A stretch of DNA of 64,000 bases from Burkholderiales bacterium (GTDB lineage Bacteria > Pseudomonadota > Gammaproteobacteria > Burkholderiales > Burkholderiaceae_C): positions 1 through 64,000 of the forward strand of contig CANBTT010000005.1 in NCBI GenBank assembly GCA_947372465.1, read 5' to 3'. Made by a program: the position numbers and the translations under genes. A model generated the notes under the pieces. The model did no database searches and was not told the DNA's origin. It saw only the letters and a list, made by a program, of their open reading frames with translations. Shown here piece after piece: positions 54,525 to 63,332 of this stretch. Each line of letters begins with the position of its first letter. Within the stretch, counting starts at the first letter, position 1.

Positions 54525-55706
54525 TCACCGCTGAATCAGGTCCTTGATGGCCTTGGCCAAATCTTCTAAATGAGCCAAGTCGTGAATGGCCAGTTTTGCA
54601 TCACTGAATCGATCCAAGACCCCAGCCCCTTTGGCCAAAGGCTCATAGCCTTCAAACCTCAGGAGTGGATTCAACCAACATATCTTGCGTGCTTTGCCCT
54701 TTAACCAAGCCATGCTGGCCTCCAGCTGTGCAGAGTCTCCCGTGTCCAGGCCATCGCTCACCAGCAGCACCAAGGTTCTTTTCGCCTGCAAACGACGGGC
54801 GTGGTGCTGCTTGAGTTCTTGCAAAGATGCCCCAAGCTTGGTGCCCCCAGCAAAATCTCTGATGGCCAGGTTGCATGCTTGCAGCATCAGGTCAGGGTCT
54901 TTGTGTTTGAACGCGAATGTAAGATCGCTCAAACCGGTTCCAAAGGCCATCACATCCCGCCTTTGCACGTGCTCCGTGGCTTTGTGCAAAAAAGCCAGCA
55001 AGAGTCTTGCGTACCTCTCCATGGAGCCTGAGATGTCCACCAAAATGAGCAGGGGAAGGCGCTGCATTTGTCGACCAAGTTTGGGCAGAGCAAGGACCTC
55101 ACCATCCAACTGGGCGGCCAATCGAAGCGCTTTGGACCAATGCAGGTGCACCCCCCTGGGACGGCTGATTTTTCTTCGTGAGGGCACTTTGGGGATGGGC
55201 AACTGTATGTCTCTGGCCAGGCGTTGAACCAGGGCGAACTCGGAGGCGCCAAGTTGATTAAAGTCTGCATGCCTGAGTCGCAAAAGCTCACTGGCGGTCA
55301 TGGCCGCGTCCAACTCGATTTCCTCTTCTGCGCTGGGCTTGGGCAAAGGGTGCACAGGCGCTTGGGGTTTGAGTGCCTCACTCACTCTTGCTTTTTTGGG
55401 TTTGGTGTCCTCTTGGCCTTGTGAGGTGGGCAGCATTTGCGCGAGCAATTTATTGGCGAGCTGAGGATCTTTGAAGTACGCCTCAAACAACTGCCTGAAG
55501 ACCTCTAAATCCTCTTGCCTTGAGATCAATACACTCTCAAGGGCATGCGAGAGATCTTCGCGGTGCTCAAGCCCCACCCATTGAGCCGATGCAACCCCAA
55601 GTGCTATGCGAGAGCTGTCAATGGGTACGCCCGCACGCCTTAAGGCTCTCGCAAAACCCATTATGTTTTCTGGCCACTTCCCCGACCTGGCATCCCCTAA
55701 TTGCAT
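54525..55706 (-). CDS. coxE: CoxE-like von Willebrand A domain protein
   Basis: Partner of the CoxD AAA+ ATPase in maturing the Mo-Cu or Mo active site of CO-dehydrogenase-type enzymes. The 393-residue protein has an N-terminal helical part beginning FARALRRAGVPIDSSRIALG, a charged proline/lysine linker at 105-140, and a C-terminal VWA domain. Its MIDAS residues are visible in LILVDISGSMERYARLLLAF, GGTKLGASLQEL and LLVSDGLDTGD. It lies 53 bp after coxD. Confidence 0.92.
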   Translation of the reverse strand: MQLGDARSGKWPENIMGFARALRRAGVPIDSSRIALGVASAQWVGLEHREDLSHALESVLISRQEDLEVFRQLFEAYFKDPQLANKLLAQMLPTSQGQEDTKPKKARVSEALKPQAPVHPLPKPSAEEEIELDAAMTASELLRLRHADFNQLGASEFALVQRLARDIQLPIPKVPSRRKISRPRGVHLHWSKALRLAAQLDGEVLALPKLGRQMQRLPLLILVDISGSMERYARLLLAFLHKATEHVQRRDVMAFGTGLSDLTFAFKHKDPDLMLQACNLAIRDFAGGTKLGASLQELKQHHARRLQAKRTLVLLVSDGLDTGDSAQLEASMAWLKGKARKICWLNPLLRFEGYEPLAKGAGVLDRFSDAKLAIHDLAHLEDLAKAIKDLIQR

Positions 55707-55759
55707 ATGTGTGACTCAAAATTTGTTTAGACACCCCATTTGACGGTTGCCCAAGCGTT

Positions 55760-56656
55760 CTAAGGCAAGGGCACCTGATCAGCGGGCAGCAAAAGCTCTT
55801 TCATCAAAGGCTGCAGTGCAGCCACATCTTCTCGCTGTTTGAACAAAATACCAGCCGTGTCTGTGATCACCTCGGGATCAATGATCAGCGTATCCAATGA
55901 AACCAAGGCCTTGGCCCATTCCACGCTCTCAGCAATGCCTGGGGACCTGGTAAACGCATTGACAAATGGAGCAGAACGCAATTTCGCCACAAAAGTAGAC
56001 ACTTGTTGCGTCAACTCTTCACTTGCTTGGGGCACTTGGCGCCTTAAGATTGACAACTCTCTTTCCCGACTGGGGTAGTCCATCCAATGGTAGAGGCAAC
56101 GGCGCTTGACCGCATCGTTGAGCTCTCGGGTTCTGTTGCTGGTCAAGATGGTGACTGGGGTCACACTGGCCTTGATGGTGCCCAACTCAGGAATACTGAC
56201 TTGGTACTCGCCCAAGTACTCCAGTAAAAAAGCTTCAAATGGCTCATCTGCACGATCGACCTCATCAATCAAGAGCACCGCGCCAGGAAAGGGCGCACGC
56301 AAGGCCTTCAACAAAGGACGCTCAATCAAGTACTTGTCTTGGTAGACCTCTTGCTCCACGCTTGCAATTTGATCATGTGAGGAGGCTGCTCGCATGTGCA
56401 ACATTTGCGCCGCATAATTCCACTCATACAAAGCTTCGCGAAGTTCCAATCCGTCATAACACTGCAATCGCACCAACACTCGGCCAAGCGCTAGACTCAG
56501 CGCTTTTGCGAGTTCCGTTTTTCCAACGCCAGGCTCTCCCTCTAGGAGCAAAGGTCTCTTTAACTGGAGCGCCAAAAAAACAGCCGTCGCCAAGCGACGG
56601 TCTGCTTCATATCCTTCTTGTCGCAGTGCCTCGATCAAGGCGTCAACTGAGATCAT
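55760..56656 (-). CDS. coxD: CoxD-like MoxR-family AAA+ ATPase
   Basis: Chaperone-like ATPase of 298 residues. In the CO dehydrogenase system CoxD with CoxE loads sulfur and metal into the large subunit. Walker A is LLEGEPGVGKTELAKALSLA at about 35-54, Walker B is AVLLIDEVDRADEPFEAFLL, sensor 1 is TSNRTRELNDAVKRRCLYHW. The ATG overlaps the coxM stop by 4 bp, so translation is coupled. The presence of coxDE supports a true molybdenum hydroxylase needing such maturation rather than a stray xanthine dehydrogenase. Confidence 0.94.
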   Translation of the reverse strand: MISVDALIEALRQEGYEADRRLATAVFLALQLKRPLLLEGEPGVGKTELAKALSLALGRVLVRLQCYDGLELREALYEWNYAAQMLHMRAASSHDQIASVEQEVYQDKYLIERPLLKALRAPFPGAVLLIDEVDRADEPFEAFLLEYLGEYQVSIPELGTIKASVTPVTILTSNRTRELNDAVKRRCLYHWMDYPSRERELSILRRQVPQASEELTQQVSTFVAKLRSAPFVNAFTRSPGIAESVEWAKALVSLDTLIIDPEVITDTAGILFKQREDVAALQPLMKELLLPADQVPLP

Positions 56657-57447
56657 CCAAGTAAGGTCTTTACAGCGCGTTGGGTCTGCACACTGATCAA
56701 ATGAGCTCGGTATGCCGCACTGGCGTGAATGTCCGTGTTCAAATCGCTTTCATCGATTTTGACAGCCGCAGCCGAATCAACGCTGAAGTTTTTATTGAGC
56801 GCCTCTTCAAGTGCATGGTGGCGAAAAACGCCTTGGGAACTGGCTCCCGTGACAGCCAAACGCACGCCTGAATGGGTTTGAGCCAAGTACACGCCGACCA
56901 TCGCAAAACGCGACGCTTGTTGCTTGAACTTCAGATAGACCGCTTTCTTGGGGATTGGAAATGAAATCGATTTGATCAATTCACCGGACTCCAAAGCCGT
57001 GGTGAACATGCCCACAAAGAAATCATCGGCTTGTATAGAGCGATGATCCGTGTGAACCGTTGCACCCAAGGCCAAAACTGCACTGGGGTAGCAAGCGGAA
57101 GGGTCGTTGTTGGCCACGGAGCCGCCCAAAGTGCCCATCGCACGAACTTGCTTGTCCCCAATTTGAGCAGCCAAAGCGGCCAGTGAGGGCAAATGACTTT
57201 TAACGAGTTCGCTCTCTGCCACTTGTGCATGTTTGACCATCGCACCAATGACCAAGGACTGACCCTCAAGCCTGATGTCCTTCAGCTCAGCAATTTTCGA
57301 CAAATCAACCAAGGTCTCAGGACTGCTCAAGCGCTGCTTCATGGAAGCGAGCAAGGTTTGTCCACCGGCCAGGGGCTGTGCGCCGGCCTTGATCAGTTGA
57401 GATGCATCGGTCAAGCTGGATGGGCGTTCGTAGGTAAATGCGTACAT
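56653..57447 (-). CDS. coxM: Molybdenum hydroxylase FAD subunit (CoxM type)
   Basis: Medium subunit, 264 residues, that passes electrons from the iron-sulfur subunit through FAD. FAD motifs are AGGQTLLASMKQRLSSP at about 32-48 and TLGGSVANNDPSACYPSAVL at about 105-124, the two conserved loops of the CO dehydrogenase flavoprotein family. The C-terminal domain includes YLKFKQQASRFAMVGVYLA. The stop overlaps coxD, and coxL ends 46 bp upstream. Confidence 0.94.
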   Translation of the reverse strand: MYAFTYERPSSLTDASQLIKAGAQPLAGGQTLLASMKQRLSSPETLVDLSKIAELKDIRLEGQSLVIGAMVKHAQVAESELVKSHLPSLAALAAQIGDKQVRAMGTLGGSVANNDPSACYPSAVLALGATVHTDHRSIQADDFFVGMFTTALESGELIKSISFPIPKKAVYLKFKQQASRFAMVGVYLAQTHSGVRLAVTGASSQGVFRHHALEEALNKNFSVDSAAAVKIDESDLNTDIHASAAYRAHLISVQTQRAVKTLLG

Positions 57448-57493
57448 GGTGAATTTCTCTCTTTTTCAATAGGTGTAATGGTATCTTAAAATT

Positions 57494-59881
57494 TCAAACC
57501 TTTGCCGACTCAATCGCTCTCCAAACCCGATGGGGTGTTGCAGGCATGTCCAAGTCCTTGACACCAAGAGGGGACAAGGCATCTAAAACCGCATTCATCA
57601 CGGCTGGGGGTGAGCCAATGGCACCCGCCTCACCGCAGCCTTTGGTGCCCAAGGGGTTATGGGTACAAGGCGTGCAAACATGTCCGATTTCAAAATGTGG
57701 AAAATCATCTGCTCTGGGCATTGCATAGTCCATGAAGGAGCCCGTGAGCAATTGCCCACTTTGCGAGTCATAGACGCAACGCTCAAGAAGCGCTTGACCA
57801 ATCCCCTGAACCAAGCCGCCGTGAATTTGACCCTCAACAATCATGGGGTTGATGATGGTCCCAAAATCATCCACAGCCGTGAACCGGTCCAAATGCACCA
57901 CCCCTGTCTGGGGGTCAACCTCAACCTCCGCAATATAGGTGCCCGCGGGAAAGGTGAAGTTGGTGGGATCATAAAACGCGGTCTCGTTCAAACCTGGCTC
58001 CAATTTATCGAGCGGATAGTTGTGTGGCACATAGGCGGTCAATGCCACTTGAGCGAAGGTGACCATCTTGTCGGTACCCTTGACCCTGAATTCACCATTG
58101 GAAAACTCGATGTCCACATCACTGGCCTCCAACAAGTGCGCTGCAATCTTCTTTGCCTTGGACTCAATTTTATCGAGCGCCTTCATGATCGCAGCCCCGC
58201 CCACAGAAATAGATCTTGAGCCGTAAGTACCCATCCCAAATGGGACTCGGCCCGTATCCCCGTGCACCACATCAATTTGATCCACAGCCATGCCTAAGCG
58301 CGCCGCGACCACTTGTGCAAATGTCGTCTCATGCCCTTGACCATGGCTGTGTGAACCGGTAAAAACAGTGACACTCCCCGTGGGATGCACTCTAATTTCT
58401 CCACACTCAAAAAGTCCAGCCCGAGCACCCAAAGCACCGGCAATGTTGCTTGGCGCTATGCCGCAAGCTTCGATATAACTCGAGTACCCAATGCCGCGAA
58501 GCTTGCCCTGGGCCTTGGAGGCCGCTTTGCGGTCCTCAAAACCGGCCACATCGGCTTTTTTCTCAGACTCGTTCATGCACGCGTGAAAGTCGCCCGTGTC
58601 ATACTGCAAAGCCACGGGTGTTTGATAGGGGAACTGGGTGATGAAATTGCGCTTTCTGATTTCATCTTGCGTGCGGCCCGTCTCCCAAGCGGCGCGCGAA
58701 ACCAGTCGCTCCAAAAGGTAGGTCGCCTCTGGACGACCCGCGCCTCGGTATGCATCCACAGGTGCCGTATTCGTGAACCAGGCATCGACCTCAACATACA
58801 CTTGCGGTGTCTTGTACTGACCTGCCAAAAGAGTGGCGTACAAAATGGTGGGGACAGCGGTGGAAAATGTCGAAAGGTAGGCCCCCATGTTCGCATCGGT
58901 CTTGACCCTCAGCGCCAGGAAATTGCCCTCTGCATCCATCGCCAATTCAGCATGGCTGACATGGTCTCGTCCATGCGCGTCGCTGAGGAAGGCCTCATTG
59001 CGGTCAGCCGTCCATTTGATGTTGCGGTTGATTTTTTTGGATGCCCAGGTCAAACAGACATCTTCCGCGTAGAGGTAAATCTTGGAGCCAAAACCACCCC
59101 CCACATCCGGTGCGATGACCCTCACCTTGTGCTCAGGCAAACCCATCACAAAAGCGGTCAAGAGCAATCTCTCAACGTGCGGATTTTGATTTGAGACGTA
59201 CAAGGTGTACTCATCACTGGCTCTGCTGTAGGAGCCCACTGCGGCACGAGGCTCCATGGCGTTGGGCACCAAACGGTTGTTGATCAAATCAAGGCGTGTG
59301 ATGTGCGCTGCCTTTGAAAAAGCCGTGTCCACTTGCGCCTTGTCCCCAATGGCCCAGTGGTAGCAATGGTTGTCTGGCGCTTGTTCGTGCAAGGTGGGAT
59401 GTTTTTGACTCAGGTCTCTAACGGCAGCGACATCAACAACTGCATCAAGCACTTCATAATCGACTTGTACTTTTTCTGCCGCATCACGCGCTTGCTCGAG
59501 GGTTTCCGCGATGACCATGGCCACATGGTCCCCAACATAACGGACCCGGTCCAAGGCCAAAATTGGATGAGGGGGCTCTTTCATGGGCTGGCCATCGGTG
59601 CTGGTGATCAACCAACCGCAAGGCAGGCCATTGATTTTGTCGCCCGCAACATCTTGTCCCGTAAACACTTGTAGGACGCCGGGACAGGCAAGTGCTTGGG
59701 ACGTGTCCACGTGTTTGAGCTTTGCATGGGCATGGGGAGAGCGCACAAATATGGCGTGCGAAAGATTGGGCAATTGAACATCATCGGTGTACTGCCCCGC
59801 ACCAGTAAGAAAACGATAGTCCTCTTTGCGCAAGACAGACTCACCAATGTGAGGTAATTTTGAAAAATCAGATGCACCCAT
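57494..59881 (-). CDS. coxL: Molybdenum hydroxylase large subunit, form II CoxL-like
   Basis: Catalytic subunit binding molybdopterin cytosine dinucleotide, 795 residues from ATG 59881, which has GGAG eight bases upstream (ATG 59893 adds four residues). The active-site loop reads AYRGAGR at 377-383. This marks form II enzymes; proven form I CO dehydrogenases have AYRCSFR with the copper-binding cysteine, which is absent here. Other conserved parts are [19 protein letters not shown] and [19 protein letters not shown], with the catalytic Glu. The real substrate may be CO at low rate or another aldehyde or heterocycle. The 172-bp stretch between coxS and coxL has no gene. Confidence 0.93.
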   Translation of the reverse strand: MGASDFSKLPHIGESVLRKEDYRFLTGAGQYTDDVQLPNLSHAIFVRSPHAHAKLKHVDTSQALACPGVLQVFTGQDVAGDKINGLPCGWLITSTDGQPMKEPPHPILALDRVRYVGDHVAMVIAETLEQARDAAEKVQVDYEVLDAVVDVAAVRDLSQKHPTLHEQAPDNHCYHWAIGDKAQVDTAFSKAAHITRLDLINNRLVPNAMEPRAAVGSYSRASDEYTLYVSNQNPHVERLLLTAFVMGLPEHKVRVIAPDVGGGFGSKIYLYAEDVCLTWASKKINRNIKWTADRNEAFLSDAHGRDHVSHAELAMDAEGNFLALRVKTDANMGAYLSTFSTAVPTILYATLLAGQYKTPQVYVEVDAWFTNTAPVDAYRGAGRPEATYLLERLVSRAAWETGRTQDEIRKRNFITQFPYQTPVALQYDTGDFHACMNESEKKADVAGFEDRKAASKAQGKLRGIGYSSYIEACGIAPSNIAGALGARAGLFECGEIRVHPTGSVTVFTGSHSHGQGHETTFAQVVAARLGMAVDQIDVVHGDTGRVPFGMGTYGSRSISVGGAAIMKALDKIESKAKKIAAHLLEASDVDIEFSNGEFRVKGTDKMVTFAQVALTAYVPHNYPLDKLEPGLNETAFYDPTNFTFPAGTYIAEVEVDPQTGVVHLDRFTAVDDFGTIINPMIVEGQIHGGLVQGIGQALLERCVYDSQSGQLLTGSFMDYAMPRADDFPHFEIGHVCTPCTHNPLGTKGCGEAGAIGSPPAVMNAVLDALSPLGVKDLDMPATPHRVWRAIESAKV

Positions 59882-60053
59882 TTTTGTCTCCATCCATTTA
59901 TTTGTTTTAACGTTTACATGCCACTACTTGATCAATTTTTTATCCCTATGCGTTAACTCTTACAAACTCAGCACGCCAACAAGTCAGACCACAAGCCCTT
60001 CAAAATTTTCGCTTGCATTTCCTCTCGAACCAAGTGCGCGCAGGCGCTCACCT

Positions 60054-60521
60054 TTATTTGGCCATCTGCGCAGCACCCATCTGAACGGCCTTCACAATGT
60101 TTTGATAGCCAGTACAACGGCACAAATTGCCCTCGAGCTGCTCACGAATTTCTGCCTCAGTCGCTTTTGGGTGGCGGGCACACAAATCCACCGCACTCAT
60201 GACCATTCCAGGCGTGCAAAAGCCGCACTGCAATCCATGACACTCTTTGAACGCCGCTTGCATGGGATGCAAGGTGCCATCGGCACTGGCCAAGCCTTCA
60301 ATCGTCGTGATCTTTGCGCCTTCGACTTGAGCGGCCAAAACGTTGCAAGACTTGAGGCTTTTACCGTCAACAATGACCGTACAAGCGCCACATTGAGCCG
60401 TGTCGCAGCCCACGTGTGTACCCGTCAAATGCAAAGTCTCTCTCAAGGCTTGCACCAACAAAGTGTTGGACGCCACATCTATCTCTACAGCCTTGTTGTT
60501 CACGGTGAACTTTAAATGCAT
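60054..60521 (-). CDS. coxS: Molybdenum hydroxylase iron-sulfur subunit (CoxS type)
   Basis: Small subunit with two [2Fe-2S] clusters, 155 residues. The ferredoxin-like N-terminal part has [20 protein letters not shown], and the helical C-terminal part has [20 protein letters not shown] and [15 protein letters not shown]; all eight cysteines are present. ATG 60521 is preceded by GGAG; upstream starts were rejected. It is first in the S-L-M order usual for form II operons. It is divergent from dctQ, with 557 bp between. Confidence 0.95.
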   Translation of the reverse strand: MHLKFTVNNKAVEIDVASNTLLVQALRETLHLTGTHVGCDTAQCGACTVIVDGKSLKSCNVLAAQVEGAKITTIEGLASADGTLHPMQAAFKECHGLQCGFCTPGMVMSAVDLCARHPKATEAEIREQLEGNLCRCTGYQNIVKAVQMGAAQMAK

Positions 60522-61078
60522 AATTTTCTCCATTGGTTTTTCAGTCAAATCACACCCTCGATGATTCAAAAAAATTTGAATCACTCTCCTAGGTTTTACC
60601 CTCGTTTGGCACAAATATCAACACAAAGTTCTTTTAAAAACCAGTGCTTGCAGGCCAAGCGCCCCAAAGGGCATCCTCTCACTTGGGTTTTGCAGACTAT
60701 TTTGCACGAAATTTAAGTCCCAAAGCGCCTATTGACTCAAAATATACGTGCGCCTGAAATGCATGATTTTGTAAAGTTCACCCCCTGAGCATTGATTTAC
60801 GAATGCCAATGGTTCATTCACCTGATTTTTGAGGCAAAGCACGCGCTGAGCGGATGAAGAAAAGTCCTCGGCCTTTGACCGCTCTTGGTGGCTGACCACT
60901 AGCGATTGAGGCCTTGAGCGCGTTTAAAATCAAGGAATTGCTTCGTCTTGAATTGTTTTGCCGCCAAGAGACGGTTAACATAGAGGGTTGAGCCAAACCG
61001 ATGCATACATCGGCCATCAACCAACGACTTCTAAACTGTATTTTCATCACGCTCACACAAGTCCACTGGAGTTGAACC
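60522..61078. other. Divergent control region between coxS and dctQ
   Basis: No gene is recognised here on either strand. It must hold promoters for the leftward cox genes and the rightward TRAP genes. The clearest pattern is the palindrome at 60998-61013. TCAAG and CTTGA also pair around 60930-60955. No sigma-54 site was noticed. Confidence 0.5.
60998..61013. promoter_or_regulatory. Palindromic operator candidate upstream of dctQ
   Basis: CCGATG-CATA-CATCGG is a perfect inverted repeat of 6 bp arms, 65 bp before the dctQ start. Its size and position fit a binding site for a dimeric regulator such as a GntR- or LacI-type protein. No regulator gene is in the window. Confidence 0.35.
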
Positions 61079-61618
61079 ATGAACGCTCTTTTAGCGCTAT
61101 CAAAACACATTGATGCCGCGAGTGAAAAACTCAGCCACCTAGGCACCTTTTGCGTACTCGGCGCGGCCTTCATTTCAGCAGCAAACGCCTTTGTTCGCTA
61201 CGGCTTTGACATCAGCTCCAATGCCTGGCTTGAAATACAGTGGTATTTGTTCGCCGTGATTGTCATGCTGGGTGCCCCCCATGTTTTAAAACTCAACGAG
61301 CACGTAAGGGTTGATTTGATCTACGGCAAATTGTCCCCCAAAGCAGCTGCAAGTTTGGATTTGATGGGTTTGTTTGTTTTTCTCTTTCCCGTGATGGGTT
61401 TTATGGCTTGGCTGAGTTGGCCCTTGTTCATGAAAATGTTTCTCAGTGGTGAACTCTCTTCCAATGCGGGCGGACTGATCCGTTGGCCAGCCATGCTGCT
61501 TTTGCCGCTTGGTTTTGGCTGGATGTGCCTTCAAGGCGTGAGCGAAGTCATTAAACGAATTGCATTTTTAGCCGGTCACACCGAGCTGGATTTGCACTAC
61601 GAAAAACCCATGCAATAA
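61079..61618 (+). CDS. TRAP transporter small membrane subunit (DctQ type)
   Basis: Small permease of a tripartite ATP-independent periplasmic transporter, 179 residues with four membrane segments (about 18-38, 55-72, 92-115 and 135-155). The middle motif ISSNAWLEIQWYLFAVIVML is typical, followed by HVRVDLIYGKLSPKA. GGAG lies eight bases before the ATG. The large subunit gene begins 13 bp after its stop. The ligand, probably a carboxylate or keto acid, is not visible from sequence. Confidence 0.93.
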   Translation: MNALLALSKHIDAASEKLSHLGTFCVLGAAFISAANAFVRYGFDISSNAWLEIQWYLFAVIVMLGAPHVLKLNEHVRVDLIYGKLSPKAAASLDLMGLFVFLFPVMGFMAWLSWPLFMKMFLSGELSSNAGGLIRWPAMLLLPLGFGWMCLQGVSEVIKRIAFLAGHTELDLHYEKPMQ

Positions 61619-61631
61619 ATAGGAGTTCAAC

Positions 61632-63182
61632 ATGGAGATGCAAAACTTCGCGCCGATCATGTTCGCCTTGTTGGTGGCGGTCATGGTCATTGGTTTTCCA
61701 GTTGCTTTCTCGCTCTCAGCGTTGGGCTTGGGTTGTGGTCTGTTTGCCATTCAAATGGGCTGGTTTCCCGCCTCCTTTATGGCCAATTTGCCTTTGAACG
61801 TGTTTGGCATCCTCTCTAACGACTTGTTGCTGGCCATTCCGTTTTTTACTTTTATGGGTGCCGTGCTTGAGAAATGCGGTCTTGCAGAGGACATGCTCGA
61901 CTCCATGGGCCAATTGTTTGGCACTGTTAAAGGGGGTCTGGGTTACTCCGTCATCATCGTGGGCTTTATTCTGGGCGCCATCACAGGCACCGTTGCAGGT
62001 CAAGTCATTGCGATGGCCTTGATTTCTCTGCCCGTCATGATTCGCTACGGTTACAACATGCGCTACGCAACCGGTGTACTCGCCGCATCCGGAACCATCA
62101 CGCAATTGGTCCCCCCCTCACTGGTCTTGATCGTGATGGCGGATCAATTGGGTCGCTCTGTGGGAGACATGTACAAAGGGGCCTGGGGGCCATCCATTCT
62201 TCAAGTCACCATTTTTGCGCTTTACACCTTTGCCCTTGGGGTCTTCAAACCCTCCCATGTACCTGGCATTCCTAAAGAGGCACGCACGCTCACGGGCTGG
62301 TCCCTTTGGGCCAAATGCTTAAAAGGCATCATCCCATCGGCCATCCTTATCTTCACTGTTCTTGGCTCTATGGGGGGTCTTCCAGGCATCAAAGAAGCCA
62401 TTGCAACGCCCACAGAGGCGGGTGCAATGGGGTGCATGGGTGCATTGATCTTGGCCGCCATTCACAAGCGTTTGGGCTTGCAATTGGTTTGGCAAGCTAT
62501 GAGCAGCACCATGCGGTTGACCGCCATGGTGGTGTTCATTTTGATCGGCTCCAGAGTCTTCTCCATGGTCTTTCAAGGTGTTGATGGCTCCAAGTGGGTT
62601 GAGAGCATGCTCACCAATCTCCCAGGCGGACAGGTCGGCTTTTTATTGGTGGTCAACGCGTTTATTTTCTTTTTGGCCTTCTTTCTAGATTTTTTTGAAA
62701 TCGCCTTCATCATCTTGCCTCTCTTGGGACCTGTGGCCAATAAGTTGGGCATTGATTTGGTCTGGTTTGGCGTGCTGCTGTGCGTGAACATGCAAACCAG
62801 CTTCATGCATCCACCGTTTGGATTTGCTTTGTTTTATTTGAGGGGCATCTCTGACACGCTTTTCAAAGAAGGTCGAATCCCCAAGCCCATTGCATCCAAA
62901 GACATCTACATGGGCGCCATTCCCTGGGTGATCATGCAACTCGTGCTCGTGGTGGTGGTGATCTTGGTGCCACAAAGCGTGACGCTCTTCTTGGACAAAG
63001 AAGAGAAAATTGATTTGGACAAGGTGGTGATCGAAATGCCCGAAGAGACCAACCCCTCGGCCTCACAGGAGGACCAAAATCCGTTTGCAACCCCTGCACA
63101 AGAGGGTGCTGAGAGCAATGCCAAACAAAGCGAGCAAGACGAACAAAAGCGCATGGAAGAGCTCTTCAACATCAAAAAATAA
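61632..63182 (+). CDS. TRAP transporter large membrane subunit (DctM type)
   Basis: Large permease that couples sodium flow to substrate uptake, 516 residues. It has many membrane segments starting with FALLVAVMVIGFPVAFSLSA. Typical DctM parts are FGILSNDLLLAIPFFTFMGA and GTITQLVPPSLVLIVMADQL, then IATPTEAGAMGCMGALILAA and late FFLDFFEIAFIILPLLGPVA. AGGAG lies 6-10 bases before the ATG. The last 60 residues form an unusual hydrophilic Glu/Gln/Asn-rich tail after the final helix. Its stop is 150 bp from the stop of the convergent binding-protein gene. Confidence 0.95.
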   Translation: MEMQNFAPIMFALLVAVMVIGFPVAFSLSALGLGCGLFAIQMGWFPASFMANLPLNVFGILSNDLLLAIPFFTFMGAVLEKCGLAEDMLDSMGQLFGTVKGGLGYSVIIVGFILGAITGTVAGQVIAMALISLPVMIRYGYNMRYATGVLAASGTITQLVPPSLVLIVMADQLGRSVGDMYKGAWGPSILQVTIFALYTFALGVFKPSHVPGIPKEARTLTGWSLWAKCLKGIIPSAILIFTVLGSMGGLPGIKEAIATPTEAGAMGCMGALILAAIHKRLGLQLVWQAMSSTMRLTAMVVFILIGSRVFSMVFQGVDGSKWVESMLTNLPGGQVGFLLVVNAFIFFLAFFLDFFEIAFIILPLLGPVANKLGIDLVWFGVLLCVNMQTSFMHPPFGFALFYLRGISDTLFKEGRIPKPIASKDIYMGAIPWVIMQLVLVVVVILVPQSVTLFLDKEEKIDLDKVVIEMPEETNPSASQEDQNPFATPAQEGAESNAKQSEQDEQKRMEELFNIKK

Positions 63183-63231
63183 GACGTCTCTCTTTGCGCT
63201 TGCCCCAAGGCCGATGCTCTCCTTGGGGCAT

Positions 63232-63274
63232 AAAAAAACCTTGATCACGTCACACGAAGTGTCCTGATCAAGGT
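63232..63274 (-). terminator. Terminator between the convergent TRAP genes
   Basis: ACCTTGATCA (63238-63247) pairs with TGATCAAGGT (63265-63274), a 10-bp stem. Read leftward it ends in seven T, so it terminates the binding-protein gene; its hairpin may also slow rightward transcription from dctM. A second hairpin without a T-run (CCCCAAGG/CCTTGGGG) lies at 63203-63228. Confidence 0.8.
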
Positions 63275-63332
63275 CTTTCAACCAGCACTTGCAAATGCAG
63301 CGCCTGCAGCGCGATGCACTTGTGTACAGTGT

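Noticed and set aside
57494-60521. Proven carbon monoxide dehydrogenase (form I)
   Set aside because: The active-site loop is AYRGAGR, not AYRCSFR, and the gene order is S-L-M; form II is the correct cautious name.
60814-61173. Leftward 119-codon frame ahead of dctQ
   Set aside because: It runs over the dctQ start, has no ribosome site and resembles no protein.
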